64,000 nt of DNA from Desulfoluna sp942491485 (GCA_942491485.1 CALOAX010000002.1:310001-374000), one strand, 5' to 3'; shown: positions 51,491 to 61,581, counted from the stretch's first letter. Notes: generated from the sequence alone by a model not told the origin. Program-made: numbers and translations.

Positions 51491-51683
51491 ATGATTGAAC
51501 GAACGGTGAATGTAATGGAAGCGGCAGAGATGATCTCTTGTTCACGGGCTCATGCGTACAGGTTGTTAGAGGCGGGGGAGATCAAGGGGTACTAACGGGA
51601 ATCGCAGGGGGTTGCGGGTGATTGAGCGGAGTGTGGAGGCGTTTGTTGAGAGGCGGAAGGAGGAAGCTGGGGTGGGGGTGTAG
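51491..51683 (+). pseudogene. Frameshifted excisionase-type HTH gene
   Basis: The first 34 codons (MIERTVNVMEAAEMI, RAHAYRLLEAGEIKGY) end at TAA 51593. If one base is removed there, the frame continues as NGNRRGLRVIERSVEAFVERR to TAG 51683, a typical MerR/excisionase ending. Single-base indel in a short gene just before the cargo region. Confidence 0.7.
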
Positions 51684-51688
51684 GGGGA

Positions 51689-51704
51689 TGTCTACGCGTA
51701 GACA
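51689..51704. promoter_or_regulatory. Putative parS site 2
   Basis: Second perfect copy of TGTCTACGCGTAGACA, in the spacer between the packaging genes and the AT-rich cargo. Confidence 0.75.
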
Positions 51705-51898
51705 CAATATGGTTTAGACCATAGACCATAAACTATTATAATAACCCAACATTAAGGGTATTTACATCCTTAGGTAAATAGGCAGCTTTGGTTTTAAAGA
51801 GCGTTGTGGTATGGGTACTGTTTAATATGGCATTTTATGTTTGAGAATGGTAATTAGTATAACTTAATGGTTTGCGCCAAGGAAAATAGCGAAGAGAC

Positions 51899-52795
51899 AT
51901 GATTGAAAAATCTGTTCATATAGAAGGTATTAAGGTTAAGCCCTTTTTAAAATGGGCCGGAGGTAAACGTTGGTTTGCTGACAAATATTCGCACTTAATA
52001 CCCCAACATTATAACCGATATATCGAGCCCTTTTTAGGGAGCGGTGCCGTTTTTTTTCATATTAATGCTGAGCATGCTATTCTTGGCGATTCTAATTTAG
52101 AATTAATTGAAACATATAATGCTATCAGGTTGAATTGGAAGCTTGTATATAGGTACTTAAAGGAACATCACAGTAAGCACTCTAAAGAATATTACTATAA
52201 AATCAGAAACTTTAAGCCAAGAAGCTTGGCAAGTAAAGCAGCAAGATTCATATATCTTAACAGGACCTGTTGGAATGGCTTGTACCGTGTGAATCGGAAA
52301 GGTCGATTCAATGTTCCTATAGGTACTCGCTCAACAGTTGTCAGAGAAGATGATTGTTTTGATAAAATATCAGAGAAGTTACAAAATGCTGAGCTGTACA
52401 ATTGTGATTTCGAAGAACTTATAGACATCGCAGGAGATGGGGATCTTGTGTTTGTGGATCCACCCTATACAGTTCGGCATAACAACAACGGGTTCATCAA
52501 ATACAATGAAGATCTTTTTTCATGGGATGATCAAAAAAGACTTGTGCAGTCTTTATGTGCTGCCAAAGCGCGTGGAGCAACAATCATAGGCACCAATGCT
52601 CACCACGAATGTGTCCTGGAATTATATCAAGATAACTTTTCTACTTTTTCCGCTATGCGAAATAGCAGTATCTCATCCAATATAAATAACCGTAAAAATT
52701 ATGAAGAATTAATTATATATGCGGGGGTAAACGATGATAGAAGACACCGTAGGAGACGTTTTTCACAGAGGCTGAATATCAAGACAACCCCTTGA
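51899..52795 (+). CDS. DNA adenine N6-methyltransferase (D12 class, Dam-like)
   Basis: 298 residues. FLKWAGGKRW (about 16-25, SAM-binding motif), PFLGSGAVFF and catalytic DPPY (about 186-189) in VFVDPPYTVRHN, with ARFIYLNRTCWNGLYRVN in the target-recognition part. Methylates adenine in a short site, probably marking self DNA for the neighbouring nuclease genes. The stop TGA shares bases with a TTG of the HerA frame. A ribosome-binding site AAGAGA precedes the ATG. Confidence 0.9.
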   Translation: MIEKSVHIEGIKVKPFLKWAGGKRWFADKYSHLIPQHYNRYIEPFLGSGAVFFHINAEHAILGDSNLELIETYNAIRLNWKLVYRYLKEHHSKHSKEYYYKIRNFKPRSLASKAARFIYLNRTCWNGLYRVNRKGRFNVPIGTRSTVVREDDCFDKISEKLQNAELYNCDFEELIDIAGDGDLVFVDPPYTVRHNNNGFIKYNEDLFSWDDQKRLVQSLCAAKARGATIIGTNAHHECVLELYQDNFSTFSAMRNSSISSNINNRKNYEELIIYAGVNDDRRHRRRRFSQRLNIKTTP

Positions 52796-54730
52796 GGGCA
52801 CTGACCGATTTTTTAGAACAAGAAAAACGAAATGAAGACGCCAAGAATTATAACTCAATGCGCTTTGTGGGGTACGTTCTAAAAATTGGATTTGATGATG
52901 TGACTATTATCACGTCAGATCCCTACAAAAAAGCTGTCGGAGGAGTTCCAAGGGGTTCATTTCTCATAATGGCCCCTGACTCCTTGAAGGGCCTTCCCCC
53001 ACATTTCACTCTCCTTCGTGTAACAGATACCGCCCCAACGCCCCTTTCCCAAGATGTCCAACAAACCTATTTCGAACTTCATAAAAAATCGATGCCAGAG
53101 CTTGATGTCTGGACAAAGGGTGAACTTCAGTGGGGAGCTTTCTCAGCAAGAGTCCTTGGCCTTTTTTATCCAGACCCGGCAGACAATAATCGGATCGTGT
53201 TCTCAGGTGATGTCAATAATGTGGTGAGCGCCCATCGTTACAAGATCTATTCACCTACCGACGATTTATTAAAATTGATTGTTAATGGTACCATTACGCA
53301 AGAAAATCAGTTCCCAATTGGCCAGTTGAGGCCCACGGAATGCTCTCTACCATTTGCAAATATCCCGCAACCCAATATCAATGTGAATGTATCAACAAAC
53401 GATTTCCGGGGTTTTAGAACGGCCATGTTCGGAAAGACTCGGCTGGGGAAAAGCAATGTCGTCAAAATTGTTGCCCAGAGTATTATTGAAACGTCATCCA
53501 CAGATAAATCCGTTGGGCAGCTCATTTTCGATATTAATGGTGAATATGCCAACGACAACCCTCAGGATGGGAATAAATCACTTGCCAGTGCTTATCCCGA
53601 TATTTGTGAGGTGTATGCTCTCAATCCGAGACCAGGAACTTCACCCAAGAAACTTAAACTCAATTTTTACGAGCAGCCCGATGCGTGCATTGGTATTCTT
53701 CGGTCATTATTGGAACCTATGCATAAGGGTACTCAATATATAAGTAGTTTTTACAGTGCCCAGTTACCAAACATCAATGATATTAAAGCGCTAAAACCTG
53801 GAAGCCAGAGGAGTAGAGCTGTCCGCAAAATTCAGATATATTGGGCGATTTTGCACAAAGCTGGTTTTGCCGCAGATGAAACTCGGTTAAGGGGGATAGG
53901 GCTTACAGGAGCATCAAGATATGCTCCGGCTCATTTTGATCCGTATTTCAGTAAAGATATTATCAAAGCTGTATATGGAGAAGGCAAAACCGTTGTGTCT
54001 AATAATCTTAATGAGTTAGTGGCTAATATAGAAAAAGTTGAAGATTTTCGACGAAAAAACCCGGGTCATGATGCATTTAAGGGCGGGAGTGGGCCCTATT
54101 TCGATGCTGATGATATCGCTCTGTTGGGATTTCTTAAGCCTCAAATAGGTGGCGGTCACAAGGGGCGTACTGATGCGGCACCGGCAGTATCATGCTCCTG
54201 ATGCAGGTAATTTCATTGACGAAATATTGGCATTTTTGGATCAAGGAAAGACGATAATTCTTGACCTTGGAAATGCTGCGGATGAGATGCGGAAATATTT
54301 TTCAGACATGTTATCGAGGCGAGTTTTTTCCCACCAGGAGGTCAAATTCACGAGCAACACTTTGGGAAGCATTACGTACAGATTTATTTTGAAGAGGCCC
54401 ATAACCTGTTTCCACGAGATGATAAGGATTTTTCAGGTGTGTATGCGAGATTTGCAAAAGAAGGGCAAAATTTCATATCGGGATTGTTTATTCAACAGTC
54501 ACCATCCGCTAATAAACCGTGAATTGCTGGCACAGACCGAGAACTTTTTTGTTGGTCATATGTCATCTCAAGATGAGGCCAATGCCCTGGCTAAGCTTCA
54601 AGTTCAATTTGATGGGCTTCAAAAAGAGATCCTGTATACAAGGACCCCAGGATATATGAGAATGATGACATTCTCAAATCGTTTCGTTGTCCCCGTTCAA
54701 GTCAATAAGTTTGAAGCCGTATGCCGATAA
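52734..54730 (+). pseudogene. HerA/DUF87-type ATPase gene with four frameshifts
   Basis: The reading frames together encode a HerA-type hexameric ATPase of about 660 residues. Walker A is FGKTRLGKSNVVK (at about 53430). The Walker B region YFEEAHNLFP (about 54390) and SGVYARFAKEGQN are in another frame. Single-base changes appear to be needed at 52760 (run of five T), 54160 (GGGG), 54370 (GGG) and 54512 (AA). The start ATG at 52734 (MIEDTVGDVF) reads into EYQDNPLRALTDFL after the first correction. HerA proteins pump or translocate DNA with NurA or with SIR2 partners. Confidence 0.8.
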
Positions 54731-54770
54731 TCACCCTTGTTTGCAACATCAATTGTTAATGAGAGATACT

Positions 54771-56069
54771 ATGCCATACAAAGCAGGAAAAAGGTTGGGA
54801 GGAGAAAGGGCAAGCAAACTTGGGCATTTAGATATAATCAAGAGCGGCCTTGTCAATAAATTAATACAGAAGTTTGAAAATCCTGAACCGGAAAAAGTCG
54901 TATCAAAGGCGACTTGGGAAGATATTAATCAGGATGTGGTACCATTGCGTCTTATTTTTGCAATAGATGGGTCAAAGCAGACGGTTCGCTCAGACATCCC
55001 TCCATACAAAGAAGTGTCTTTTGTCAAAACAGCTCTATTGCGTTTGGATCATCATGCGATCGGGAAATTGGATCAGGATGCTCCTCACCCTTTGGCGTTG
55101 AGGGATCTGATGACAGATTCTGCGATGTATCATGCAACGGTACTTCCACTAAAGGGAATAAGAATTGAGGGGGTCAACAATTATGATGCCATCAGGCAAA
55201 TAATTTATGAGTCGTTAAAAGACCCTTCGTTGGGAGGTGAACCATACAACACCCTAAAGTGGCTTGCGTATGAAAAATGGGAGGATGGCGAAATGTCCTC
55301 TCCAGGCTTTGAATGCCCTCATTGTGCAGAAGAAGTTCCGGGTTTGCCATATGATTCAGACGAAGGGGTCTGTGAGCATTGTGATGGACAACTTTTCCTG
55401 ACAGACATGATCGGATTTCACCTTGAGATGGGTGAGGATTCTGCTCCAGAATCTGTATCCACAGCATATATGCTCGTTCATGAAACCCTTCTTTTATTTA
55501 CTGGGATTCGTTTTTTTTGGGAACGGAGAAAATATAAGGTTCTTCAAGATGCCTTGTTCATTAAGGACGGACCTTTAACATTGCGTGGCCAGTATTCAAA
55601 ACTGGTTATTCCAATCCGTCGCTTTTTGCAATATGCACACGATCAATCCACTCCTGTTTATATCTGTGGCCAGGAGAAGACGGGGGCCTTTGTAGATTAT
55701 TTTGAACTCATCAGCAGGCAATCACCCGAAAAATCGGCCTTTGTTCCAAGTAATGATTTTATTCGCAGGGAAATTCAGCAGAGACCAGATCGTTCAGAGC
55801 CCTATGGGAAGCGCACCAATTATGGGAATAAAGTACTGTTAAAAACAGATCAGTATCATCAGCTTGTATTAAGTATTCCGTCCGGTGAGTATAAAGATAG
55901 TACCTCACTGAATGATTTGATAGGTGCCCACAAAATTCTGGCGACGATACCGACACTTGTCAGCCATCACCATGAGTGCGCATTGGTTCCAGTAGAACTG
56001 GCCAATGGGGTGGCTTCGCTTTCAAGTTATCCATCTGCGGAGATATTGAAAATTTTTGCGGATATATAA
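54771..56069 (+). CDS. NurA-domain nuclease with zinc ribbon
   Basis: About 432 residues. NurA nuclease hallmarks: LIFAIDGSKQTV (about 60-72; metal-binding Asp) and FIKDGPLTL (about 263-271). A zinc ribbon CPHC...CEHC (about 181-203) is inserted in the middle. NurA works with HerA in DNA end processing. The gene follows HerA by 40 bases in the same direction. Intact reading frame. I place the start at ATG 54771 after GAGAG; an ATG four codons earlier is possible. Confidence 0.83.
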   Translation: MPYKAGKRLGGERASKLGHLDIIKSGLVNKLIQKFENPEPEKVVSKATWEDINQDVVPLRLIFAIDGSKQTVRSDIPPYKEVSFVKTALLRLDHHAIGKLDQDAPHPLALRDLMTDSAMYHATVLPLKGIRIEGVNNYDAIRQIIYESLKDPSLGGEPYNTLKWLAYEKWEDGEMSSPGFECPHCAEEVPGLPYDSDEGVCEHCDGQLFLTDMIGFHLEMGEDSAPESVSTAYMLVHETLLLFTGIRFFWERRKYKVLQDALFIKDGPLTLRGQYSKLVIPIRRFLQYAHDQSTPVYICGQEKTGAFVDYFELISRQSPEKSAFVPSNDFIRREIQQRPDRSEPYGKRTNYGNKVLLKTDQYHQLVLSIPSGEYKDSTSLNDLIGAHKILATIPTLVSHHHECALVPVELANGVASLSSYPSAEILKIFADI

Positions 56070-56188
56070 GATTGGACATCTATAATAGAACATACATTCA
56101 GCACCTAAATTTGCGTATAGTTGGTAATTCTCCACAATATATGGGGTGGTGAATGTATGTTTTATATTTGGTATTTTAACAAATATTA

Positions 56189-56642
56189 TTAAGTAAGCTC
56201 TCTTGAGTTTTTCCACATCCGGACAAACACTGATTCTATTATTTGATCATGAACTTTCTTGGAATCAAGACCAACCGTAGACTCTTCTTGCTTTGATTTG
56301 CCAAAGTCTGCGCTTAGATACCCAGACTGTTTCGGGAGACAAAAGGACCATTTTGGAATTATTCGTTGCATGCAAGGCAATACGGACGTTCGGAAATTTA
56401 GCCTTCAACAGCCTGGCATTATTCTCAGCAGTGATATGTGCGATTATGTATATATCGGTTGGCCTTTTGCATATGATACGAGACAAATATTCGACATTGG
56501 AAAGTTGATTGGTCATTATCCTGACAGGCCCCTTAACCCTTGCCAGCTGAGAAAGGCGTGTGTTCCATGTGCTTACTGTAAAACACATCTTCGCATCTTT
56601 GCAAGAAAACGCAAAACCACCGCTGTAGTCATTAAACGCCAT
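56189..56642 (-). pseudogene. PLD-like protein gene with a frameshift
   Basis: The first part (VRIMTNQLSNVEYLSRI, IYIIAHITAENNARLLKAKFP, RIALHATNNSKMVLLSPE) resembles a PLDc_2-type phospholipase D fold. Removing one base near 56325 joins it to SADFGKSKQEESTVGLDS, which completes the usual S-A-D/N-F-G segment. One PLD motif per chain suggests a dimer. Nuclease or lipid-degrading activity is possible. Convergent with NurA. Confidence 0.6.
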
Positions 56643-56787
56643 ATTAAGAACCCCTTCATAACAAACAAGTTATGTCTTTTGAAGACTACCGCTTCTCTTA
56701 TAATTCAACTTGATATTCTTTTTCGTCCCTTACTTTTTCCAAGAGGTCGATAATATCCTCAGAATATTTCCGAGACACAGTTGTAGC

Positions 56788-58002
56788 TTAGTTTTTTATT
56801 CCTACATGATACTTATTATCCGACTCCTTAATATTAACACCTTTATCTCTGTAAACCTTCGATATTAAGACATTTGCAGGATGCCAGCTATTATACCCAA
56901 GACGTTTTCCGACTTCACCCAACGTAAGGGGGTAATTGATATTGAAAGCTTTAGGGTTATTTGTTGTTGTGATTCCATATATCTTGGCTAAGCCTTCATT
57001 TTCTTTTAAGGCAGAATCTAAAGAACTGTAATTAATTTCAACGGTTTTCCTTGGCACATCACTTCTAACCAGTTCATAAGTTCGAGCCAATAAAGCCCTT
57101 AATAACTTAGGATTTACTCTTTCTAGAGCATCATCAACAGAAAATGCTTCATACACCCAATCATACGAATCTGCTACAATATTTTTTATTCGGATATTAT
57201 TGCCATTGTCTAATAGTATTGTTTTTTCCCTGGCGTATAAATTCGTATCCTCTAATTCGTTATTCCATTCTATGAAATAAATATTTGGAACCAACTCGTT
57301 ATCTTCGTTCGTTAGTAGCTCATCAATATCTGATAATATTGCCTTTATATTTGGATCACCAGCATTGTACCCAATAAAGAGCAAAGGATGTTCTGCAAAA
57401 TAAGTTAATAACTTTGCGCTTAAATATTTTTTCTTTTTTTGAAAATTTTCGTAATCGTCTTTATTAATTACAATACTGCTATAGTCACTACAGCATCCAT
57501 GAATTTTATATATTTCTCCTATTGTATTGTATTCAGTTCTAAGTATTTTTTGGCCGATAATTGGAGTATATTCAGGGAATATAATTTCAAGTAATTTATC
57601 ATAATTTGTTGTAATAATTGCATGCGGCCTAATATCTTGGAGTGCCTTGATTTCAGTTGTATATGAAGAAATAATCTCTTCAATTTTTTTTGGCGTTAAA
57701 CCCTCAAACAGCTCTGCAATTTTATACTTAAAAAATATATCTTTAGATGTATTTTCTTCAAACAATTCATCTGGGAATTGAGTTTGATCTTCCCACGCCC
57801 ATTTTAAAAAATCGTTCGAAAATTCTGAACCGATATCAATTAAGTTTTCAGTGGTCTGCCTATAGTACTCAAAAGGCATATTTATCTTTGGGCATTGTGT
57901 AGACATTTCTTTTAATAAGCTTTCCCAATCGGGTGCATTAAAAATATCTTCTTGAAGCCCCTGTGCCAATAAACAGGATTGGTTGGCAACCCATATTCTC
58001 AA
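56788..58002 (-). CDS. SIR2-like domain protein
   Basis: 404 residues. A SIR2_2-type fold: TTNYD at 131-135, catalytic histidine H168 in IYKIHGC and PLLFIGYNAGDPNIKAI at about 206-222. The N-terminal NAD-binding GAGxS is replaced by VANQSCL (about residues 5-11). The C-terminus has a winged-helix-like segment (LTLGEVGKRLGYNSWHPANVLI). SIR2 proteins in phage defence deplete NAD. The frame starts at TTG 58002; upstream codons up to an in-frame stop (58030 region) could extend it. Minus strand, convergent to the methyltransferase-HerA-NurA genes. Confidence 0.78.
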   Translation of the reverse strand: MRIWVANQSCLLAQGLQEDIFNAPDWESLLKEMSTQCPKINMPFEYYRQTTENLIDIGSEFSNDFLKWAWEDQTQFPDELFEENTSKDIFFKYKIAELFEGLTPKKIEEIISSYTTEIKALQDIRPHAIITTNYDKLLEIIFPEYTPIIGQKILRTEYNTIGEIYKIHGCCSDYSSIVINKDDYENFQKKKKYLSAKLLTYFAEHPLLFIGYNAGDPNIKAILSDIDELLTNEDNELVPNIYFIEWNNELEDTNLYAREKTILLDNGNNIRIKNIVADSYDWVYEAFSVDDALERVNPKLLRALLARTYELVRSDVPRKTVEINYSSLDSALKENEGLAKIYGITTTNNPKAFNINYPLTLGEVGKRLGYNSWHPANVLISKVYRDKGVNIKESDNKYHVGIKN

Positions 58003-58484
58003 TGCATGAATGAATGTCTTCTTTTATCTCTTCTTGATAAAGCTTATATTTATTCATATTATTATTAATCCATACCCAATGAGATTGATTTGATTGTTAC
58101 TTCAAAATGCACTTATTGATCAGATGTATAAAGTATTGGACCCATTTTACGTTATATCTTTTCATCCTATTTCCAATATTTCATATAAAAACTATTGATA
58201 TAATGTTGATTTTAATAAACCTAACCTCGATTGATGTAAAGGAATAATTATGAAGTCTTGATCACTGATGACTATGGGTGGTTTCGTTGATGCATTACCC
58301 TAAAAGGCTGGTCTTTAGACCTACAACTCAAACTATTATTATTTAGAGATATTATCATTTTCTCCCAAACCCAACCCCTCCCTTTTCTGTAGCTTTCCCA
58401 AATAAAGTGTCTCTCTCGTCTCCCTCATCTCTCACGTCTCTCTCGTAACAGACACCCCTCCCCCGCTCATGCCATAGTCCCCCC
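58003..58484. other. Spacer between cargo and gpW gene
   Basis: No gene found. The left 350 bases are AT-rich, and the right end (58380-58460) is pyrimidine-rich with repeated TCTCTCGT-like units. It may contain a promoter for the head genes, but I see no clear boxes. Confidence 0.45.
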
Positions 58485-58706
58485 ATGGCTATTTTCACTC
58501 TTCAAGAACTCGACGAACAGATCGCAGCTTTTAAACAAGCACTCCTGGCTCTGGCTGTGAACCAGTCTTACAAACTGGGCAACCGGGAGTTTGTTCGGGC
58601 TGACATCAAAGAGATCCGGAAGACCCTTGAATATCTGGACCGGGAGCGGAGCAAGCTTGTTTCCGGAGCCGGGCCGAAGTTTGTGACCGGGAGGGTCGTT
58701 CGATGA
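58485..58706 (+). CDS. gpW-like head-tail joining protein
   Basis: 73 residues: TLQELDEQIAAFKQALLALA, then YKLGNREFVRADIKEIRKTLEYLD. Typical gpW/head-tail adaptor between the terminase and portal in lambda-like phages. Its stop overlaps the portal ATG by 4 bases. Confidence 0.8.
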   Translation: MAIFTLQELDEQIAAFKQALLALAVNQSYKLGNREFVRADIKEIRKTLEYLDRERSKLVSGAGPKFVTGRVVR

Positions 58707-60278
58707 GCCCCTTATTATATGGTCCGGACAATCGGCCTCTTCCCTCCTCGTCTTCCGTTGCGGCCAATACCTCCTACGGCGTGCATCGGACGGCGGGGGG
58801 TCATTCGGGAACGTTGGCTAACTGGATGACGTCTCGGATGAACCGGGATTCTGAGCCCTATGAGCGCAACACCATTGCGTCTCGGGCTCAGGATCTGGTG
58901 GCCAACGATCCCCATGCGGCCAACATCGTGGACAGCATGGGGGTGAGCGTGGTGGGGACGGGTTTAAGACCCCAGTCCCGGCCCAACTGGAAGCTGCTGG
59001 GATGGAGTGAAGAGGAGGCAGAAATCTTTCAGACCCAGGCGGAGTGGGCTTTTTCCATTTGGGAGCAGGAAGCGGATGCGGCAGGTCGGCTTCCCTTTTG
59101 GGCGATTCAGTTTCTTTCCGTTCAGTCCCTGGTGGTGAACGGGGAGTTCCTTCGGATTCCTGTGATGGTTGACGATCCGGGCCGGTCGTTTTCCCTGGCG
59201 TTGCAATGCGTGAACCCGCTTCGGATGTACACACCTTCGGACATGACCAATGACAGCACCATTCGGGATGGCGTGAGCTTAGGACAATTCGGCAAGCCTT
59301 CCTCTTATTGGATCGCCAACCCAGATAACGCCTACATCTCCTACAGCCTTCCTTCGGGCAGCTTCGCCCAGGTGCCTGCACTGGGTGGGGCATCGGCCCG
59401 GCGTGTTTCACTCCTTTATACAAAAGGAGGATGAGCAGGTGCGGGGGATCTCCCTTCTCGCTCCTGGGATGAAGTTCTTCCGGGATCTGAACGACTACCT
59501 CGATTTTGAGCTGGTGGGCGCCATCGTTGCGGCCAGCTTTCCTGTCTTTATCGAAACCCCTAATGCTGATGATGCCACCCGCTCTTTGAGCGGAGACACG
59601 GTGGCGGTCGGTGAGCTGACACGTCACCAGGATGTGGCAGCGGGGACCGTGATTTACGGCAACACCGGCGAAAAACCCCACGTTCTGGAGTCCAACCGAC
59701 CCGGCAACACCTTTCCGGAGTTTGTGGAGCGGATCCTGCGGGGGATCGGCGTCACTGTGGGCATGCCTTACGAGGTGGTGGCCAAGGATTTTTCCAAGAC
59801 CAACTACTCCAGCGCCCGTGCAGCCCTCATGGAAGCGTGGCGGGTCTTCGGGTTTTACCAGAAGTGGCTGGTGGATAGCTTCTGCCAGAAGGTGTGGGAG
59901 ATGGTTCTGGAAGAGGCGTGGCTGCGGGGGATGATCACATTGCCTGCTGGCTCTCCCGATTGGTACGACGCGCGTCATGCCTACACACGGGCCACCTGGA
60001 TTCCCCCTGAAAGAGACGATGTGGATCCCCTCAAAACAGCCAGGGCCAATCAGATCAACCGTGAGAGTGGAAACGTCACCCTTACCAAAATTGCAGCACG
60101 GCAGGGCCTTGATGTGGATTCCTTCATTGAGCAGCTGGCACGGGAAAAGCGCAAGCTCAAAGCCGCCGGGCTTTTGCCGGATGAGCCACCCACACCTGAA
60201 GAAAAGAAGGCGAATAAAGACGCGGCGGATGCCCTGATCGAAGAAACAGAGAAAGAAGAGGAGGCAGTCAATGCCTGA
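58703..60278 (+). pseudogene. Portal protein gene (lambda gpB-like) with a frameshift
   Basis: The first 244 codons and a second frame of 297 codons overlap at 59385-59434. Removing one G in CTGGGTGGGG (about 59387) joins VPAL to VGHRPGVFHSFIQKEDEQVRG. The joined protein of about 524 residues has the usual portal parts (RNTIASRAQDLVANDPHAA, LLAPGMKFFRDLNDYLD). The head-filling channel would be lost if the frameshift is real. Confidence 0.8.
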
Positions 60279-61506
60279 AAGACTTCATGGACAGCCCTGG
60301 GCCATTACCACTGATGCCCATGAGGCGATTGTCGCCCTGGTGGAATCCGGCAAGATTGACGCTTCCATGTTCACGGATGATGACGGAACAGGGGTGGCCC
60401 TTGAGGTCACCGACTCCGTGGCCATCATCCATGTCTCTGGAGCACTTCAGAAAGAGCAGACCCGTTACTGGTTCTGGCGGGATCGTGAAAGCACTTATGC
60501 GCAGATCCGTGAAGAGGTGGAGGCGGCTCTGGCTGATTCAAGCATTAAGGCCATCTGCTTCAAGGTGGGCTCTCCTGGTGGGGATGTGAACGGCGTGAAA
60601 GAGCTTTCGGATTATTTGCACCGAGCATCCAAGGAAAAAACCATCTACGCCTATGTCGACGGCCAGATGTGCAGTGCTGCTTATTGGCTTTCCTCCGTGG
60701 CGAAGGAGATTGCCGCTCCGGCCACGGCCCAAGTGGGAAGCATTGGTGTGGTGACCATGCATGTGGACCGCTCCAAGGCCCAGGAGAAAGGTGGTTACAA
60801 GGTCTCCTACATGACCGCAGGCAAATACAAGGCCTTCGGCAACCCATCCGAGCCCTTGAACGAAGATTCCAAAGAATACATTCAGGACCGGCTCAACCGG
60901 CTCTACACCATTTTTATTGATGACGTCGCCCGGAACCGTGGCGTGTCCACAGACAAAGCGCTTGCCATGGCGGACGGCAAGGTCTTCCTGGCGCAGGAGG
61001 CCCTAGAGATCGGCCTCATTGATCGCGTGGAGGAGAGCTTTGACACCTTTTTAACCAGAATCAAAGAGAAAGAGGAGGTCTTCGTCATGGAATACGGAGA
61101 ATTTCAGGTCAAACACCCGGACCTGTACACAAAGGCGGTCAGTGAAGGCAAGGAAGCTGCAAAAACCGAAGCGGCATCCATGGTGTCAACCGAATCAGAG
61201 CGGATCATGGGTATTGCCTGTTCTGTTCTTGGCAAGGAGACCGGCGACAAACTCACCGCCCTGGTCAGCTCCGGGGCCACGGTGGCGCAGATTGAAGCCT
61301 TCGGCCAGGTGCTGGGAACGCCTGCAGCATCCCCGGAAGCCACGGAAACAGATGAGGCAGGCAAAGAGAGCGCAAGCCGTCAGAAGATCCTTGAGGGCCT
61401 TCAGGCGAACCACTCCAATGGCGTGAAACCTGAAGTGGGCGCCGACACCCCCAACGGGGACGACCTTGAAAAGCAGGCGTCCGCCCTGGTGAGCTTGGTC
61501 AGCTAA
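60271..61506 (+). CDS. S49/SppA-type head maturation protease with scaffold
   Basis: 411 residues. The peptidase S49 half has the catalytic serine S135 in YVDGQMCSAAYW and a probable lysine in AGKYKAFG. The C-terminal part (from about 273) is a helical scaffold. Lambda gpC/Nu3 logic: the protease processes head proteins. An internal AGGAGG with ATG at 61087 makes a separate scaffold protein likely. Confidence 0.87.
   Translation: MPERLHGQPWAITTDAHEAIVALVESGKIDASMFTDDDGTGVALEVTDSVAIIHVSGALQKEQTRYWFWRDRESTYAQIREEVEAALADSSIKAICFKVGSPGGDVNGVKELSDYLHRASKEKTIYAYVDGQMCSAAYWLSSVAKEIAAPATAQVGSIGVVTMHVDRSKAQEKGGYKVSYMTAGKYKAFGNPSEPLNEDSKEYIQDRLNRLYTIFIDDVARNRGVSTDKALAMADGKVFLAQEALEIGLIDRVEESFDTFLTRIKEKEEVFVMEYGEFQVKHPDLYTKAVSEGKEAAKTEAASMVSTESERIMGIACSVLGKETGDKLTALVSSGATVAQIEAFGQVLGTPAASPEATETDEAGKESASRQKILEGLQANHSNGVKPEVGADTPNGDDLEKQASALVSLVS
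61087..61506 (+). CDS. Internal scaffold protein (Nu3-like), same frame as the protease
   Basis: 139 residues starting MEYGEFQVKHPDLYTKAV, in frame with the protease. AGGAGG at 61073-61078 lies 8 bases before the ATG. Helical and Ala/Glu-rich, ending DLEKQASALVSLVS. Same arrangement as lambda Nu3 within gene C. Confidence 0.65.
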   Translation: MEYGEFQVKHPDLYTKAVSEGKEAAKTEAASMVSTESERIMGIACSVLGKETGDKLTALVSSGATVAQIEAFGQVLGTPAASPEATETDEAGKESASRQKILEGLQANHSNGVKPEVGADTPNGDDLEKQASALVSLVS

Positions 61507-61512
61507 TTTAAC

Positions 61513-61567
61513 AAACCTGTTTATCAGCCTTTTCAAAAGGCAGGCCGTCAACAGACCCGCCGGAGGC
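61513..61567 (+). repeat. Hairpin repeat copy in the prophage (variant a)
   Basis: AAACCTGTTTATCAGCCTTT with GCCTTTT/AAAAGGC, then CCGTCAACAGACCCGCCGGAGGC. Its sister copy is at 63084, and the host copy at 17924 is the reverse complement of the same design. It precedes the decoration gene. Confidence 0.8.
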
Positions 61568-61581
61568 AAAAAGAAGCATAG

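Larger units (their letters stand above)
51705..58484. other. AT-rich cargo region with candidate defence genes
   Basis: The GC-rich head module is interrupted by about 6.8 kb of AT-rich DNA encoding an adenine methyltransferase, HerA-like ATPase, NurA-domain protein, PLD-like protein and SIR2-like protein. Gene functions are unlike those of phage morphogenesis. Ends are not marked by obvious direct or inverted repeats. Confidence 0.7.

Noticed and set aside
52734..52795. Programmed frameshift at the start of HerA (run of five T)
   Set aside because: Three more frameshifts in the same gene and others nearby make mutation or error the simpler explanation.
56259..56753. Plus-strand frame of 164 codons
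   Set aside because: It is antisense to the PLD-like gene and has no family features.
52734..58002. Canonical two-gene SIR2-HerA defence system
   Set aside because: SIR2 is on the opposite strand, separated by NurA and a PLD-like gene. HerA is more clearly coupled to the methyltransferase and NurA, so direct pairing is not supported.
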